Below, piece after piece: positions 8,503-15,165 of a DNA stretch of 15,245 nt. The notes under the pieces are model-generated. The model was not told the origin of the DNA and made no database searches. It saw nothing but the letters and a program-made list of their open reading frames with translations. A program made the translations under genes and the position numbers. The DNA is from MGBC114844 sp910585855 (GTDB lineage: Bacteria; Bacillota; Clostridia; Lachnospirales; Lachnospiraceae), in assembly GCA_965646165.1 (NCBI GenBank), contig CBFFYP010000093.1, positions 1-15,245 of the forward strand. Direction: 5' to 3'. Every line of letters starts with the position of its first letter. Position 1 is the first letter of the stretch.

Positions 8503-9024
8503 ATGCATACAAAGACAATGGAAGGACTCGTTGGCGCAAGGACAAATATGAACCTGCTGAACACTCCTATGCGTGTTTTCAAGGAAGCAAGACATAAAGG
8601 TGATATGGAAACAATGGAGCGTGCAATGGGGTATGTCGGTGAATTTTCCGATAAGGCGGAAGAATATAAGGCGGAAGCTGACAAAGGAATGGAAGAAGAC
8701 GCAAAGGAAGCAAGAGAAAAAGCAAAGTTGCAGCGTGAGGAGGCTATCCAGAAACGTAAGGAAGAACGTGAAAAACTGGAAGAAAGAATTGAGAAAAACA
8801 AGAATGTCAATACGGATGCAGATACCAAAGAAACAGGGGGATGTTTCTTGGAGATTAGCGAGGAAGGGAAGGTATTAATAAAAAATAATCTGGATATGGA
8901 TACGACGGGGGCAGAAACCAATGTGATAAAGAGCGATGCTGTTAAAATGGAGTCGGTGACATATACAAAGACAGGAGAAACAGTTTCTATGGATCAGGGA
9001 ACAAACATTTCCATTTCTGTATAA
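8503..9024 (+). CDS. Charged coiled-coil protein of unknown function
   Basis: I do not recognise a family. The 173-residue product has a start region MHTKTMEGLVGAR, then a region from about 30 to 100 extremely rich in Glu, Lys and Arg with few prolines, which reads as a long helix or coiled coil. After a polar linker with one Gly-Gly-Cys, the last 60 residues look beta-rich with many Thr, Val and Ser. There is no signal peptide or membrane helix, so it is predicted cytoplasmic. AAGGAGG seven bases ahead of the ATG supports the start. It follows the LytTR-GHKL pair by 90 bases and precedes a strong terminator, so it is likely the last gene of that operon and a candidate output or accessory protein of the system. 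Confidence 0.75.
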   Translation: MHTKTMEGLVGARTNMNLLNTPMRVFKEARHKGDMETMERAMGYVGEFSDKAEEYKAEADKGMEEDAKEAREKAKLQREEAIQKRKEEREKLEERIEKNKNVNTDADTKETGGCFLEISEEGKVLIKNNLDMDTTGAETNVIKSDAVKMESVTYTKTGETVSMDQGTNISISV

Positions 9025-9141
9025 ATGCAGAGGGGCAAAAACAAGTCCTTGTTTTTTCTGGATATAGTGATAGTTGGTTTTAAGCTGGGGGTAAAGCTGA
9101 TGGCAGAGGTTTTCAGGAGCGAGCAGGAGGACGGGAATAGG

Positions 9142-9179
9142 AAAAAGGCAGACGCTTTAATGGGAGCGGCTGCCTTTTT
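9142..9179. terminator. Strong bidirectional terminator between convergent genes
   Basis: AAAAAGGCAG pairs with CTGCCTTTTT, and CGCT with AGCG inside, around an eight-base loop. With an A-tract on one side and a T-tract on the other it can work both ways. It ends the coiled-coil gene (stop at 9024) and the convergent lipoprotein gene (stop at 9201). Confidence 0.85.
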
Positions 9180-9200
9180 GAATTGCAAGCATGATACGTT

Positions 9201-10013
9201 TTATTGAATCTGTATCCAATTTAATGTTGTAAGAGCAATTTCGTAGCTTTGAATGTTGGCACTGTATTCTTCTTCCGTAATTTCATTTCCATTTTGAGAA
9301 TAGGTAAATACAGGTTTATCTCCTTCTAAATGACTAACTGCAGTAAAAGAATCTATTAGATCGGGAGTGAATCCGTCTGTGCCTATTCTGTAAAAATCAA
9401 CACCAGATTCCGCAGCACTGTTACTGTAAAATACTTCTATCACTCCATTTTCATAAAGTGAAAAATTTGTTCTGTAACCAAACTCCATTTCAGGGAAAAT
9501 ATGAACTACATTTGTTCCATCATAACCATACAAATCATAATTCCAAGGGGAAAAAGTGGGATTTGATACACTATTTTCTCCGCCTGCAATAATAAGTTCC
9601 ATTGTCCCATTTCCATCTATATCATAAAATGTGTAATAAATATTCTGTTTATGGGTACGGATTTCAAGTCCAATATCCTTTCCAAAACTGCTATTATAGT
9701 TATCTGAATCCCGAAGATTAATGTAAAAATCATTTTGAATCATGTCACTATATTGCGTTAAAATATAATCGTATATATCTGTATTTTCAGTGGGGAAATT
9801 TTGATTGTCTGTTATATCATTTCCGTTTGTTATGTCTTTATCTTGGTTTTCTTCTTTTATATCATTTTCTATCACCAAGTCTTTACTGCTTGAGGTTTCT
9901 TCCTCAATTACGTCAGGATCTGCCTCTTTTGTTGTATTGGTTTCGCAGCCTACAAATAAAAGTGCTGTTGATAAAACTATAGCAGTTGCCATTGCATTTT
10001 TTCTGATTTTCAT
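9201..10013 (-). CDS. Secreted lipoprotein with acidic linker and DxDGNG motif
   Basis: Surface lipoprotein of 270 residues; the exact family is not recognised. It starts MKIRKN, followed by a hydrophobic run and a lipobox-like LLFVGC with the lipidation cysteine at 23. A low-complexity acidic and Asn-rich linker spans about 25-80. The C-terminal domain contains FYDIDGNGTMELIIAGG, with DIDGNGTME at about 131-139, an EF-hand-like calcium loop seen in FG-GAP and similar repeats of exported proteins. A second ATG 26 codons upstream is rejected, since AAGGAG stands eight bases before 10013. Promoter and terminator are both visible, so it is a single-gene unit. A role outside the cell in binding is likely, but the ligand is unknown. 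Confidence 0.85.
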   Translation of the reverse strand: MKIRKNAMATAIVLSTALLFVGCETNTTKEADPDVIEEETSSSKDLVIENDIKEENQDKDITNGNDITDNQNFPTENTDIYDYILTQYSDMIQNDFYINLRDSDNYNSSFGKDIGLEIRTHKQNIYYTFYDIDGNGTMELIIAGGENSVSNPTFSPWNYDLYGYDGTNVVHIFPEMEFGYRTNFSLYENGVIEVFYSNSAAESGVDFYRIGTDGFTPDLIDSFTAVSHLEGDKPVFTYSQNGNEITEEEYSANIQSYEIALTTLNWIQIQ

Positions 10014-10062
10014 ATATTTTACTCCTTGATTAAAGTTCGATTTGTTAGTTTGACAATTCCTT

Positions 10063-10091
10063 ATTTTATCATACCGCTTCAATTTTCTCAA
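10063..10091 (-). promoter_or_regulatory. Promoter of the lipoprotein gene
   Basis: Minus-strand TTGAGA (10091-10086) and TAAAAT (10068-10063), each five of six to SigA consensus, are separated by exactly 17 bp, with an extended -10 TG in front. The predicted start is about 45 bases ahead of the lipoprotein ATG. Confidence 0.7.
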
Positions 10092-10184
10092 CAGAAAATG
10101 TATTGTATTATACTTTAATTAGGATTTTAGATATAGGATACTGCCGTAAAAGATAAAATCACTATGAAATTTTTAGAAAGATTA

Positions 10185-10213
10185 TTCCATCTGGAAAGTT
10201 ATTACGATATAAT
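10185..10213 (+). promoter_or_regulatory. Candidate promoter of the cytidine-deaminase-like gene
   Basis: A perfect -10 TATAAT at 10208-10213 lies 48 bases before the ATG. The -35 position 17 bp upstream is poor (TTCCAT). It coincides with the dyad TTCCA-TC-TGGAA (10185-10196), which could be a regulator site. The gene has a good GGAGG at 10250-10254. Confidence 0.5.
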
Positions 10214-10261
10214 AAGGCTAATGATAAATTAGGATGGATTACTAAGAATGGAGGAAATGAT

Positions 10262-10654
10262 ATGGAACAGATATGGAAGAAAATGCTTCAAGCGGCAAAA
10301 TCCGTACAAAACGAAAGAAAGATATCTAATTATATAGATGCTGGAGGAGTTGCTGCTGCCATACTGTCATCATCAGGAAAGATCTATACGGGAGTTTGTG
10401 TGGATACTTGCTCCACATTAGGAATTTGCGCTGAAAGAAATGCGATTTTTAATATGATAACAAATGGTGAATCGGAAATAAAAAAAGTGCTTGCAATTAT
10501 GCCAAATGGAAAACTTGGTGCGCCATGCGGCGCTTGCCGAGAATTGATGGTTCAGCTTATGCCTGATTGTTATCAGGAAATTGAAATACTGATTGATTTT
10601 GAAACAGAGGAAATTGTTACGCTTGGGAAACTCACTCCTAAGTGGTGGATATAA
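10262..10654 (+). CDS. Cytidine deaminase family protein
   Basis: Zinc-dependent nucleoside-type deaminase of 130 residues, the usual length of the homotetrameric cytidine deaminase family. The active site is intact: CAE with zinc ligand C56 and catalytic E58, then PCGAC with zinc ligands C89 and C92. Cytidine deaminases convert cytidine and deoxycytidine to uridine forms. The N-terminal Asn/Tyr/Gly-rich segment before GGVAAAIL differs from the classic Cdd SPFxVGAA pattern, where a substrate-binding phenylalanine is expected. A relative acting on another substrate, such as a blasticidin S deaminase-like enzyme, therefore cannot be excluded. It stands alone between the divergent lipoprotein gene and the MerR gene with its own promoter. 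Confidence 0.85.
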   Translation: MEQIWKKMLQAAKSVQNERKISNYIDAGGVAAAILSSSGKIYTGVCVDTCSTLGICAERNAIFNMITNGESEIKKVLAIMPNGKLGAPCGACRELMVQLMPDCYQEIEILIDFETEEIVTLGKLTPKWWI

Positions 10655-10718
10655 ACGACTTTCTGTTTGTCTAATTGTCCTCCTCTTATGAAAAAATGAT
10701 ATTTATAAATTTTACCTA

Positions 10719-10749
10719 TTGACTCTCACGCAACGTCATGGGTTAAAGT
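10719..10749 (+). promoter_or_regulatory. MerR-type promoter with 19-bp spacer
   Basis: TTGACT (10719-10724) and TAAAGT (10744-10749) are separated by 19 bp instead of 17. This long spacing is the hallmark of promoters that MerR proteins switch on by twisting DNA. The spacer holds the imperfect dyad TCACG-CAA-CGTCA, one mismatch from TGACG/CGTCA. It lies 31 bases before the MerR gene, implying that the regulator activates itself when bound to its inducer. Confidence 0.75.
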
Positions 10750-10779
10750 GGATATATCAAGAACAGGAGGTTAATAGCT

Positions 10780-11631
10780 ATGAGGACAGTAAAAGAAGTA
10801 TCGAATTTAACAGGTATCAGCGTGCGCACGCTCCACTATTATGATGAAATTGGGCTGTTAAAACCGACTGATAAAAGTGAAGCGGGATACCGGCTTTATG
10901 ACGATAAAGCATTAGAAACATTACAACAGGTATTGTTCTTCCGTGAGTTTGATATTCCCTTAAAAGAAATCAAAGCGATTATGGCAAATCCGGCTCTTGA
11001 AAGAAACCAGATTTTACAAATGCAGAGGAAAATGCTGACAACAAAAAAAGAGCGTATGGAACGCCTGATTGCCAGTATTGATGATATTCTGAAAGGAGAA
11101 AACAAAATGGATTTTGCAGTTTTTAGTAAAACAGAGATGGAAGAAATGTTTCAGATTATGATAGAACATATGCCAGAAAACATGAGAAACATCGCAATAA
11201 AAGAATTTGGAAGCGTGGAACACTGGAAAGAGCATTATATGGAAGTCGTTTCTTCAGAAAAAATGCAGAAAGGCTATGCAAAGATAGTGGAGTGGTATGG
11301 CGGAAAAGATAAATTTTTATCTGCCGCTCAAAATCCTATCAGCAAAGAAGTTGCAGAAAGCTATAACAAACGGATTGAAATAATTTTGCAGAAACTGATT
11401 GCAAAACAGGATTGTGCCATAGATTCTTTTGAAGTAAAAGAAATTATCGGAGAATATGGTTTTATTATAAAACAGTTTTCGCAGATAAAAGAAGAAAAAG
11501 AATTTATGCTGGCACAAGCTCAATATTACCGCAATGAAAAGGTTAAGCAGATAACAGATAAAAAATATGGAGATGGAGCTTCGGCTTTTTTTGCACAGGC
11601 GATAGAAGCCTTTTATAAAAAAGAATACTAG
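10780..11631 (+). CDS. MerR-family regulator with TipAS effector domain
   Basis: Transcription activator of 283 residues. The N-terminal MerR winged helix begins MRTVKEVSNLTGIS and contains VRTLHYYDEIGLL and AGYRLYDD, all typical. A dimerisation helix spans about 75-105. The C-terminal 170 residues are helical and match the TipAS layout (EHWKEHYME.. then a Trp/Tyr-rich region and a closing AQYYR...AFFAQAIEAFY), the domain that binds thiopeptide and other drugs in TipAL and Mta-like proteins. AGGAGG stands nine bases before the ATG. The gene has its own 19-bp-spacer promoter, so autoactivation is expected. No efflux or target gene lies beside it; an AraC-type regulator follows under a separate promoter. 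Confidence 0.92.
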   Translation: MRTVKEVSNLTGISVRTLHYYDEIGLLKPTDKSEAGYRLYDDKALETLQQVLFFREFDIPLKEIKAIMANPALERNQILQMQRKMLTTKKERMERLIASIDDILKGENKMDFAVFSKTEMEEMFQIMIEHMPENMRNIAIKEFGSVEHWKEHYMEVVSSEKMQKGYAKIVEWYGGKDKFLSAAQNPISKEVAESYNKRIEIILQKLIAKQDCAIDSFEVKEIIGEYGFIIKQFSQIKEEKEFMLAQAQYYRNEKVKQITDKKYGDGASAFFAQAIEAFYKKEY

Positions 11632-11653
11632 ACAAAAGAAAGCAAGGAATGTC

Positions 11654-11682
11654 GGGACAAAAAAACAGATCAAAGATATAAT
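11654..11682 (+). promoter_or_regulatory. Candidate promoter of the AraC-like gene
   Basis: TATAAT (11677-11682) with GGGACA (11654-11659) 17 bp upstream, a perfect -10 and a four-of-six -35. It lies 26 bases before the ATG in the 77-bp gap after the MerR gene. Readthrough from the MerR gene is also possible, as no terminator is visible. Confidence 0.55.
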
Positions 11683-11708
11683 ATGATTACAGAAAGAGGT
11701 GAATAACT

Positions 11709-12569
11709 ATGGAATGGGCAGAAGCAGTAAGTAAAGCAGTCAGATATATTGAAAGTCATATTACAGAGAATATTACGGCGCATGGTGTGGCAGAGTATGT
11801 AAATATTTCTCCTTTTTATTTTCAAAAAGGTTTTAGTATACTCTGCGGATACACTATTATGGAATACGTAAGAAATCGCAGAATGGCACTTGCAGGGGAA
11901 GAACTTGTTACCAGTGATATTACTGTTATAGAACTTGCAATGAAGTATGGCTATGATTCGCCGGATAGTTTTACCAAAGCTTTTTCTCGTTTTCATGGAA
12001 ATACCCCTTTGGCGGTGCGCAGGAATAAAACAATGATAAAGACCTTTGCACCGCTGAAACTGACAATTTCATTGAAAGGTGGTTATATTATGGATTACAG
12101 AATTGCAAAAAAAGAAGCTTTTACTGTTTTGTGTGTATCAAAAGAGTTTACTTACGAGGATGCAAAAAAGGAAGTCCCTTTGTTCTGGCAGGAGCATTAT
12201 GCGTCGGGAAAGGGGGAAATTGTCTGTGGTATGTTTGGCATCAATATCGATCCTCAGATGGGAAACGAGAGATTTGAATATCTGATCGCTGATATTTATA
12301 ATCCGTCTGTAGATATTTTGGAAGGATTTACGGTAAAGACAATCCCAGCATTTACATGGGCTATTTTTCCTTGTAAGGGCGCACTTCCTCATTCATTACA
12401 GGATATAAATACAAAGATATTTTCTGAATGGCTTCCTGCATTGCAGGATTATGAGTTTGCGGCAGGGTATTGCGTTGAAATGTACGATGCACCGGACAAG
12501 TACCCAAATGGGACTAATGACGAAAATTATTATACGGAAATTTGGCTTCCTGTTAAAAAAAGTAAATAG
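11709..12569 (+). CDS. AraC/Rob-type regulator with GyrI-like effector domain
   Basis: Transcription regulator of 286 residues. Residues 5-105 form the two helix-turn-helix units of the AraC family, with ITAHGVAEYVNISPFYFQK in the first and IELAMKYGYDSPDSFTKAF in the second, closing with HGNTPLAVR. From about 125 to the end is a GyrI-like/SOUL-type effector-binding domain (start MDYRIAKKEAFTVLCV, closing YTEIWLPVKK), as in Rob and SbmC. Such proteins usually answer to toxic small molecules. A ribosome site AGAGGTG precedes the ATG. It is the second drug-sensor-type regulator in a row after the MerR/TipAS gene. Its target is not adjacent: downstream lies a convergent HD-domain gene. Confidence 0.92.
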   Translation: MEWAEAVSKAVRYIESHITENITAHGVAEYVNISPFYFQKGFSILCGYTIMEYVRNRRMALAGEELVTSDITVIELAMKYGYDSPDSFTKAFSRFHGNTPLAVRRNKTMIKTFAPLKLTISLKGGYIMDYRIAKKEAFTVLCVSKEFTYEDAKKEVPLFWQEHYASGKGEIVCGMFGINIDPQMGNERFEYLIADIYNPSVDILEGFTVKTIPAFTWAIFPCKGALPHSLQDINTKIFSEWLPALQDYEFAAGYCVEMYDAPDKYPNGTNDENYYTEIWLPVKKSK

Positions 12570-12626
12570 AGGAATTGACAATTTTCCAATTGTAAAACGA
12601 TTATTGAATATTATATCTGGAAGTTG

Positions 12627-12665
12627 AACCATACAAAATCTTGATTTATGTGGTTTTGTATGGTT
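12627..12665. terminator. Hairpin at the convergent ends of the AraC-like and HD genes
   Basis: AACCATACAAAA (12627-12638) pairs perfectly with TTTTGTATGGTT (12654-12665) around a 15-base loop. The stop codon of the HD gene lies in the loop. No T-tract follows on either strand, so it may be a weak terminator or a 3'-end stabilising structure. Confidence 0.45.
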
Positions 12666-13422
12666 TAAAGCTATCTTTTTCCACTGCCTCATATAAATCT
12701 TTGCCCATTTTTTGCTCAAAATAGTCTTTTAATGCTAAATTTGTATTCCATTTGTCCAAATTATAAGCACCATAGCGCATCTTGACATCATTCATCCTAT
12801 CAACAATATTCATTATACCTTCTGCACCAGATATTGCATCGCAAAGCTGTATCAATTTATCATACTCATCAAATTGTACTTCTCGTAATTTAGTTCTTAT
12901 AACCTTAGTTTCTTCCTCTGTAGTATCAAAATTACCTACATATCCTTCTATCTTTTGTTCATTAAAAGAATGAGTAAGACATATTCTTGCCACATCATCA
13001 TATCCCAAAGACATCATATAAGTATATCCATCGGAAACATGTCCTAAATGTCTCTTTCCAAACCGCCTGCCAATGTCATGTAGTAATCCAAGTACATATG
13101 CCTTGTCTGGATTCATACTAGATAAAGCTGCAATTCTTTCAGCACAATGTGCAACCGTCCTACTATGATTTCCCCACGGTCCAGGATTTAATTTTTCTGC
13201 TTCTTTTAATAAATCTAACGCTTTTTTTCTATTTGGATACATCTGATATTTTTCTCCTTTACAAACTTCGATTTTATAGTGTTTTAGTAAAACAGATAAT
13301 TCTTCTTGACAGCCATTACATTTTGCCCATGCCTCACACTCTGATAAAAGTTCTTTTGCTGTTCCCTCAACATAATCACAGCGTAACTGGTATTGTGCAA
13401 AGCCAATAGGAATATCTTCCAT
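12646..13422 (-). CDS. HD-domain metal-dependent hydrolase
   Basis: Soluble protein of 258 residues. An N-terminal helical part (1-75) leads to a complete HD domain: H86 in GPWGNHSR, the HD pair H115/D116 in LGLLHDIGRR, H128, then LTHSFNE and a late aspartate D195 in IQLCD. HD hydrolases act on phosphate esters such as nucleotides; the substrate is not known. The start is uncertain. No Shine-Dalgarno precedes the ATG at 13422, and the frame stays open for 13 sense codons upstream (residues like INPKTNRY) without a standard start codon, which suggests a weak leader or altered 5' end. It is transcribed alone, facing the AraC-like gene and diverging from the MarR gene, with a candidate promoter at 13473-13501. 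Confidence 0.85.
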   Translation of the reverse strand: MEDIPIGFAQYQLRCDYVEGTAKELLSECEAWAKCNGCQEELSVLLKHYKIEVCKGEKYQMYPNRKKALDLLKEAEKLNPGPWGNHSRTVAHCAERIAALSSMNPDKAYVLGLLHDIGRRFGKRHLGHVSDGYTYMMSLGYDDVARICLTHSFNEQKIEGYVGNFDTTEEETKVIRTKLREVQFDEYDKLIQLCDAISGAEGIMNIVDRMNDVKMRYGAYNLDKWNTNLALKDYFEQKMGKDLYEAVEKDSFKPYKTT

Positions 13423-13472
13423 ATACCGATTTGTCTTCGGATTTATTATACATTTAGTTTGTTATTGTGTTC

Positions 13473-13501
13473 AGTTTAGCACATTTATAGAACATTTACA
13501 A
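13473..13501 (-). promoter_or_regulatory. Candidate promoter of the HD-domain gene
   Basis: On the minus strand TTGTAA (13501-13496) and TAAACT (13478-13473) are separated by 17 bp, each four of six to consensus. The expected transcript would start near 13466 and give a leader of about 45 bases without a recognisable ribosome site. Confidence 0.45.
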
Positions 13502-13544
13502 GTTTTTGACTACTATGGAACGCCATTCATTTCTATCATTCATA

Positions 13545-13590
13545 TTGACACATAGGTAACTTATTGCTATAATTCGAAACGTAACAAGTT
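13545..13590 (+). promoter_or_regulatory. Consensus promoter with MarR-type operator
   Basis: TTGACA (13545-13550), 17-bp spacer and TATAAT (13568-13573) form a perfect SigA promoter 36 bases before the MarR gene. The arms AACTTATT (13558-13565) and AACAAGTT (13583-13590) pair with one mismatch around the -10 region. The related direct repeat GTAAC-N5-GC occurs at 13556 and 13581. Binding there would block polymerase, so self-repression by the MarR protein is the likely control. Confidence 0.75.
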
Positions 13591-13608
13591 GCCAATAAGG
13601 AGGATTAT

Positions 13609-14088
13609 ATGAATTTAGATGAGTTGACCAAAAAATATTCAAATTCTACGGAGAACCAAAGAAAAGCTATTTTCAGTACATTATTTATCGCTGGAAATAA
13701 GCTGCAAACGCTTTTCGATAACCATATCCCAAAGGTATCGTTAAAGCAATTTATGCTACTGTCAATAGTCAGGCAGTCAAAAGAACAGCTAACATTTACC
13801 CAATTAGGAAATATATTAGGTTGTTCAAGACAAAATATCAAAAAAATAGCTGATGTTTTGATGAAGAAAGGGTTTATTACCATTCAGCAAAGCCCACATG
13901 ATATAAGAGCTATGTGTATCTGCCTTACAGAAAAGGTAAATGACTTTTATGCAAACGACTTTTCTGAATACCAAGAGAAATTGAAATATCTTTTTGAAGT
14001 TTATACAGACAAAGAGATTGAAACTCTTTTTATCCTTTTATCAAAACTGTATGCCGGAATAGAAAATTTGGAAAAGAGGGAGATTTAG
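13609..14088 (+). CDS. MarR-family transcriptional regulator
   Basis: Small DNA-binding protein of 159 residues, the normal length for MarR dimers. A helical start (1-45) is followed by the winged helix (about 45-110): LTFTQLGNILGCSRQNIKKIADVL contains the recognition helix, and the wing is QQSPHDIRAMCICLTEK, with the conserved D..R of the family. The C-terminal helices make the dimer interface. AAGGAGG stands five bases before the ATG. The flavodoxin-like gene begins four bases after its stop, so the two form an operon behind a consensus promoter with an overlapping dyad. The likely signal is an oxidant or small ligand, inferred from the partner; a single cysteine in GCSRQN could be a sensing residue. 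Confidence 0.9.
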   Translation: MNLDELTKKYSNSTENQRKAIFSTLFIAGNKLQTLFDNHIPKVSLKQFMLLSIVRQSKEQLTFTQLGNILGCSRQNIKKIADVLMKKGFITIQQSPHDIRAMCICLTEKVNDFYANDFSEYQEKLKYLFEVYTDKEIETLFILLSKLYAGIENLEKREI

Positions 14089-14092
14089 GCAG

Positions 14093-14614
14093 ATGAAAAC
14101 AATCGTAATTTACAATTCACAAACAGGGTTTACAAAGCGTTATGCCGAATGGATAGCCAAAGCAACGGGGGCTGATTGCTTTGAATTATCAGCCATAAAA
14201 AAGAAAGATTTGGCTGCATATGAAGCAATTATTTTTGGAGGTTGGGCTTGTGCAGGCAGTATCAGTAAAATTAGTTGGTTTAAGGGAAATATAGATAAAT
14301 GGGCAGATAAGAAACTGGTTGCATTTTGTGTTGGAGGAAGCCCGATAGACAACCCGGAAATTGACATAGCTCTCAAACAGAATTTCAACGAGTCAGAGCA
14401 AAAAAAGGTGAAAATATTTTATTGTCCGGGCGGATTTAATTATAAAAAAATGTCTACTCTGTCTAAGTTAATGATGAAAATGTTTGTAAAAACACTTAAA
14501 GCAAAAAAAGATAAGACAGAAGCAGAAGAAATAATGGTAAAAATGATTTCTTCGTCTTATGATATTTCGGACAAAAAGTATATAGAGCCGATTTTGCAAT
14601 ATCTAAAAAAATAG
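14093..14614 (+). CDS. Flavodoxin-domain protein
   Basis: Predicted FMN-binding protein of 173 residues. The first strand KTIVIYNSQTGFT carries the phosphate-binding loop SQTGFT (9-14) of flavodoxins. IIFGGWACAGSISK (46-59) and LVAFCVGGSP (75-84) fit the two flavin ring-contact loops. Proteins of this type without a short acidic electron-carrier surface are close to HemG-like and flavodoxin_5-type oxidoreductases. The C-terminal 60 residues are helical and Lys-rich. It lies in an operon with the MarR gene, so its level probably follows the signal sensed by that protein. A redox role in stress or in drug or quinone reduction is inference; the electron donor is unknown. A weak GGGAGA precedes the ATG. 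Confidence 0.87.
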   Translation: MKTIVIYNSQTGFTKRYAEWIAKATGADCFELSAIKKKDLAAYEAIIFGGWACAGSISKISWFKGNIDKWADKKLVAFCVGGSPIDNPEIDIALKQNFNESEQKKVKIFYCPGGFNYKKMSTLSKLMMKMFVKTLKAKKDKTEAEEIMVKMISSSYDISDKKYIEPILQYLKK

Positions 14615-14618
14615 ATTT

Positions 14619-14729
14619 TTATTTGGTCTGAATGATAAAATAGCGAGGCGGGTTTTTCGTCGTGTCCTTTTTCAGAGCAAAATCCATACTGTACTTTTTC
14701 GCCATACTTTCAAAAACTTTGATTTTAAG
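14619..14729 (-). pseudogene. PcfB (DUF3801) C-terminal fragment
   Basis: Translation of the minus strand gives VFESMAKKYSMDFALKK followed by DTTKNPPRYFIIQTK and a stop. This matches the conserved core I recall from PcfB/DUF3801 proteins of Tn1549- and pCF10-type conjugative systems (F-E-x-x-A-K-K-Y-x-x-D-F/Y-A-L-K-K ... P-P-R-Y). An in-frame TAG stands just before it at 14730-14732, no start lies nearby, and the match ends early, so it is a broken remnant. It abuts the flavodoxin gene end, five bases apart on opposite strands. It ties this region to a past conjugative element. The assignment is from memory of the family, not from a search. Confidence 0.55.
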
Positions 14730-14820
14730 CTATTCCTGCAAGATGTTATAAACATTTACGAGGGCTTATAAGAAGATTTTCCTCTATAAAATCAATAAAA
14801 AATAATAAATAATAAAAGTA

Positions 14821-14849
14821 TGTAACTTTTTGCCCCTCTAATGCGTATT
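14821..14849 (+). promoter_or_regulatory. ECF-sigma-type promoter
   Basis: TGTAAC (14821-14826), 17 bp, then CGTATT (14844-14849) resembles the TGAAAC/CGTA promoter recognised by group-IV sigma factors such as SigW and SigV. It lies directly before the sigma-factor remnant, as expected for an autoregulated ECF sigma gene. Confidence 0.5.
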
Positions 14850-14871
14850 TAAAGCAAAGGAGGTGAAACAC

Positions 14872-15026
14872 ATGGATAGAGAGAAGGATATAAGAGAAGC
14901 GGTTATAAAATACAGTGATACTCTCTACAAAGTTTGTATTGTCATACTTATATGATAATATATGCAAGGGCAAAAAGGGGGATATTGAAAGGAGGACGGA
15001 TATTTTTCTATAGCTCTGATGCTTAA
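14872..15026 (+). pseudogene. ECF sigma-70 factor remnant, internally deleted
   Basis: An ideal ribosome site AAGGAGGTG precedes an ATG opening MDREKDIREAVIKYSDTLYK and VCIVILI, then a stop after 27 residues (14955). This is the usual start of ECF sigma factors (..I..Y.DTLYR....). In another frame, from about 14964 to 15026, comes ARAKRGILKGGRIFFYSSDA, which looks like the closing end of the same family (RAR.KLK..L.GG). The central regions 2 and 4, about 120 residues, are missing. I read it as one gene reduced by an internal deletion, though the C-terminal half is the weaker match. The ECF-type promoter upstream supports the identity. Confidence 0.5.
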
Positions 15027-15079
15027 AAATTTTTCGTAAAAAAGCCTTCCATTTTGTAGGAAAATGCGGGATAATAGAA

Positions 15080-15118
15080 AATAGCACTTGGCAAATAAAT
15101 ATACTGTTAAGTGCTATT
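15080..15118. terminator. Inverted repeat downstream of the sigma remnant
   Basis: AATAGCACTT (15080-15089) and AAGTGCTATT (15109-15118) pair perfectly around a 19-base AT-rich loop, followed by GTGTTTATT. It may be the terminator of the former sigma-factor operon; the T-tract is weak. Confidence 0.4.
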
Positions 15119-15165
15119 GTGTTTATTAATTCAGGTTTATGATTGGTAGTAGGGAGATTTAGTTT

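Noticed and set aside
8457..8921. 154-codon minus-strand frame opposite the coiled-coil gene
   Set aside because: Its Ser/Leu/Phe-rich composition is what the complement of a Glu/Lys-rich gene gives; it has no start signal, and the + strand gene has a strong ribosome site.
9025..9207. 60-codon + strand reading frame starting just after the coiled-coil gene
   Set aside because: No ribosome site, and the frame runs straight through the strong bidirectional terminator at 9142-9179, so it is unlikely to be translated.
14746..15087. 113-codon minus-strand frame across the sigma remnant
   Set aside because: It lies over the ECF promoter, ribosome site and sigma fragments on the other strand, and shows no family features.
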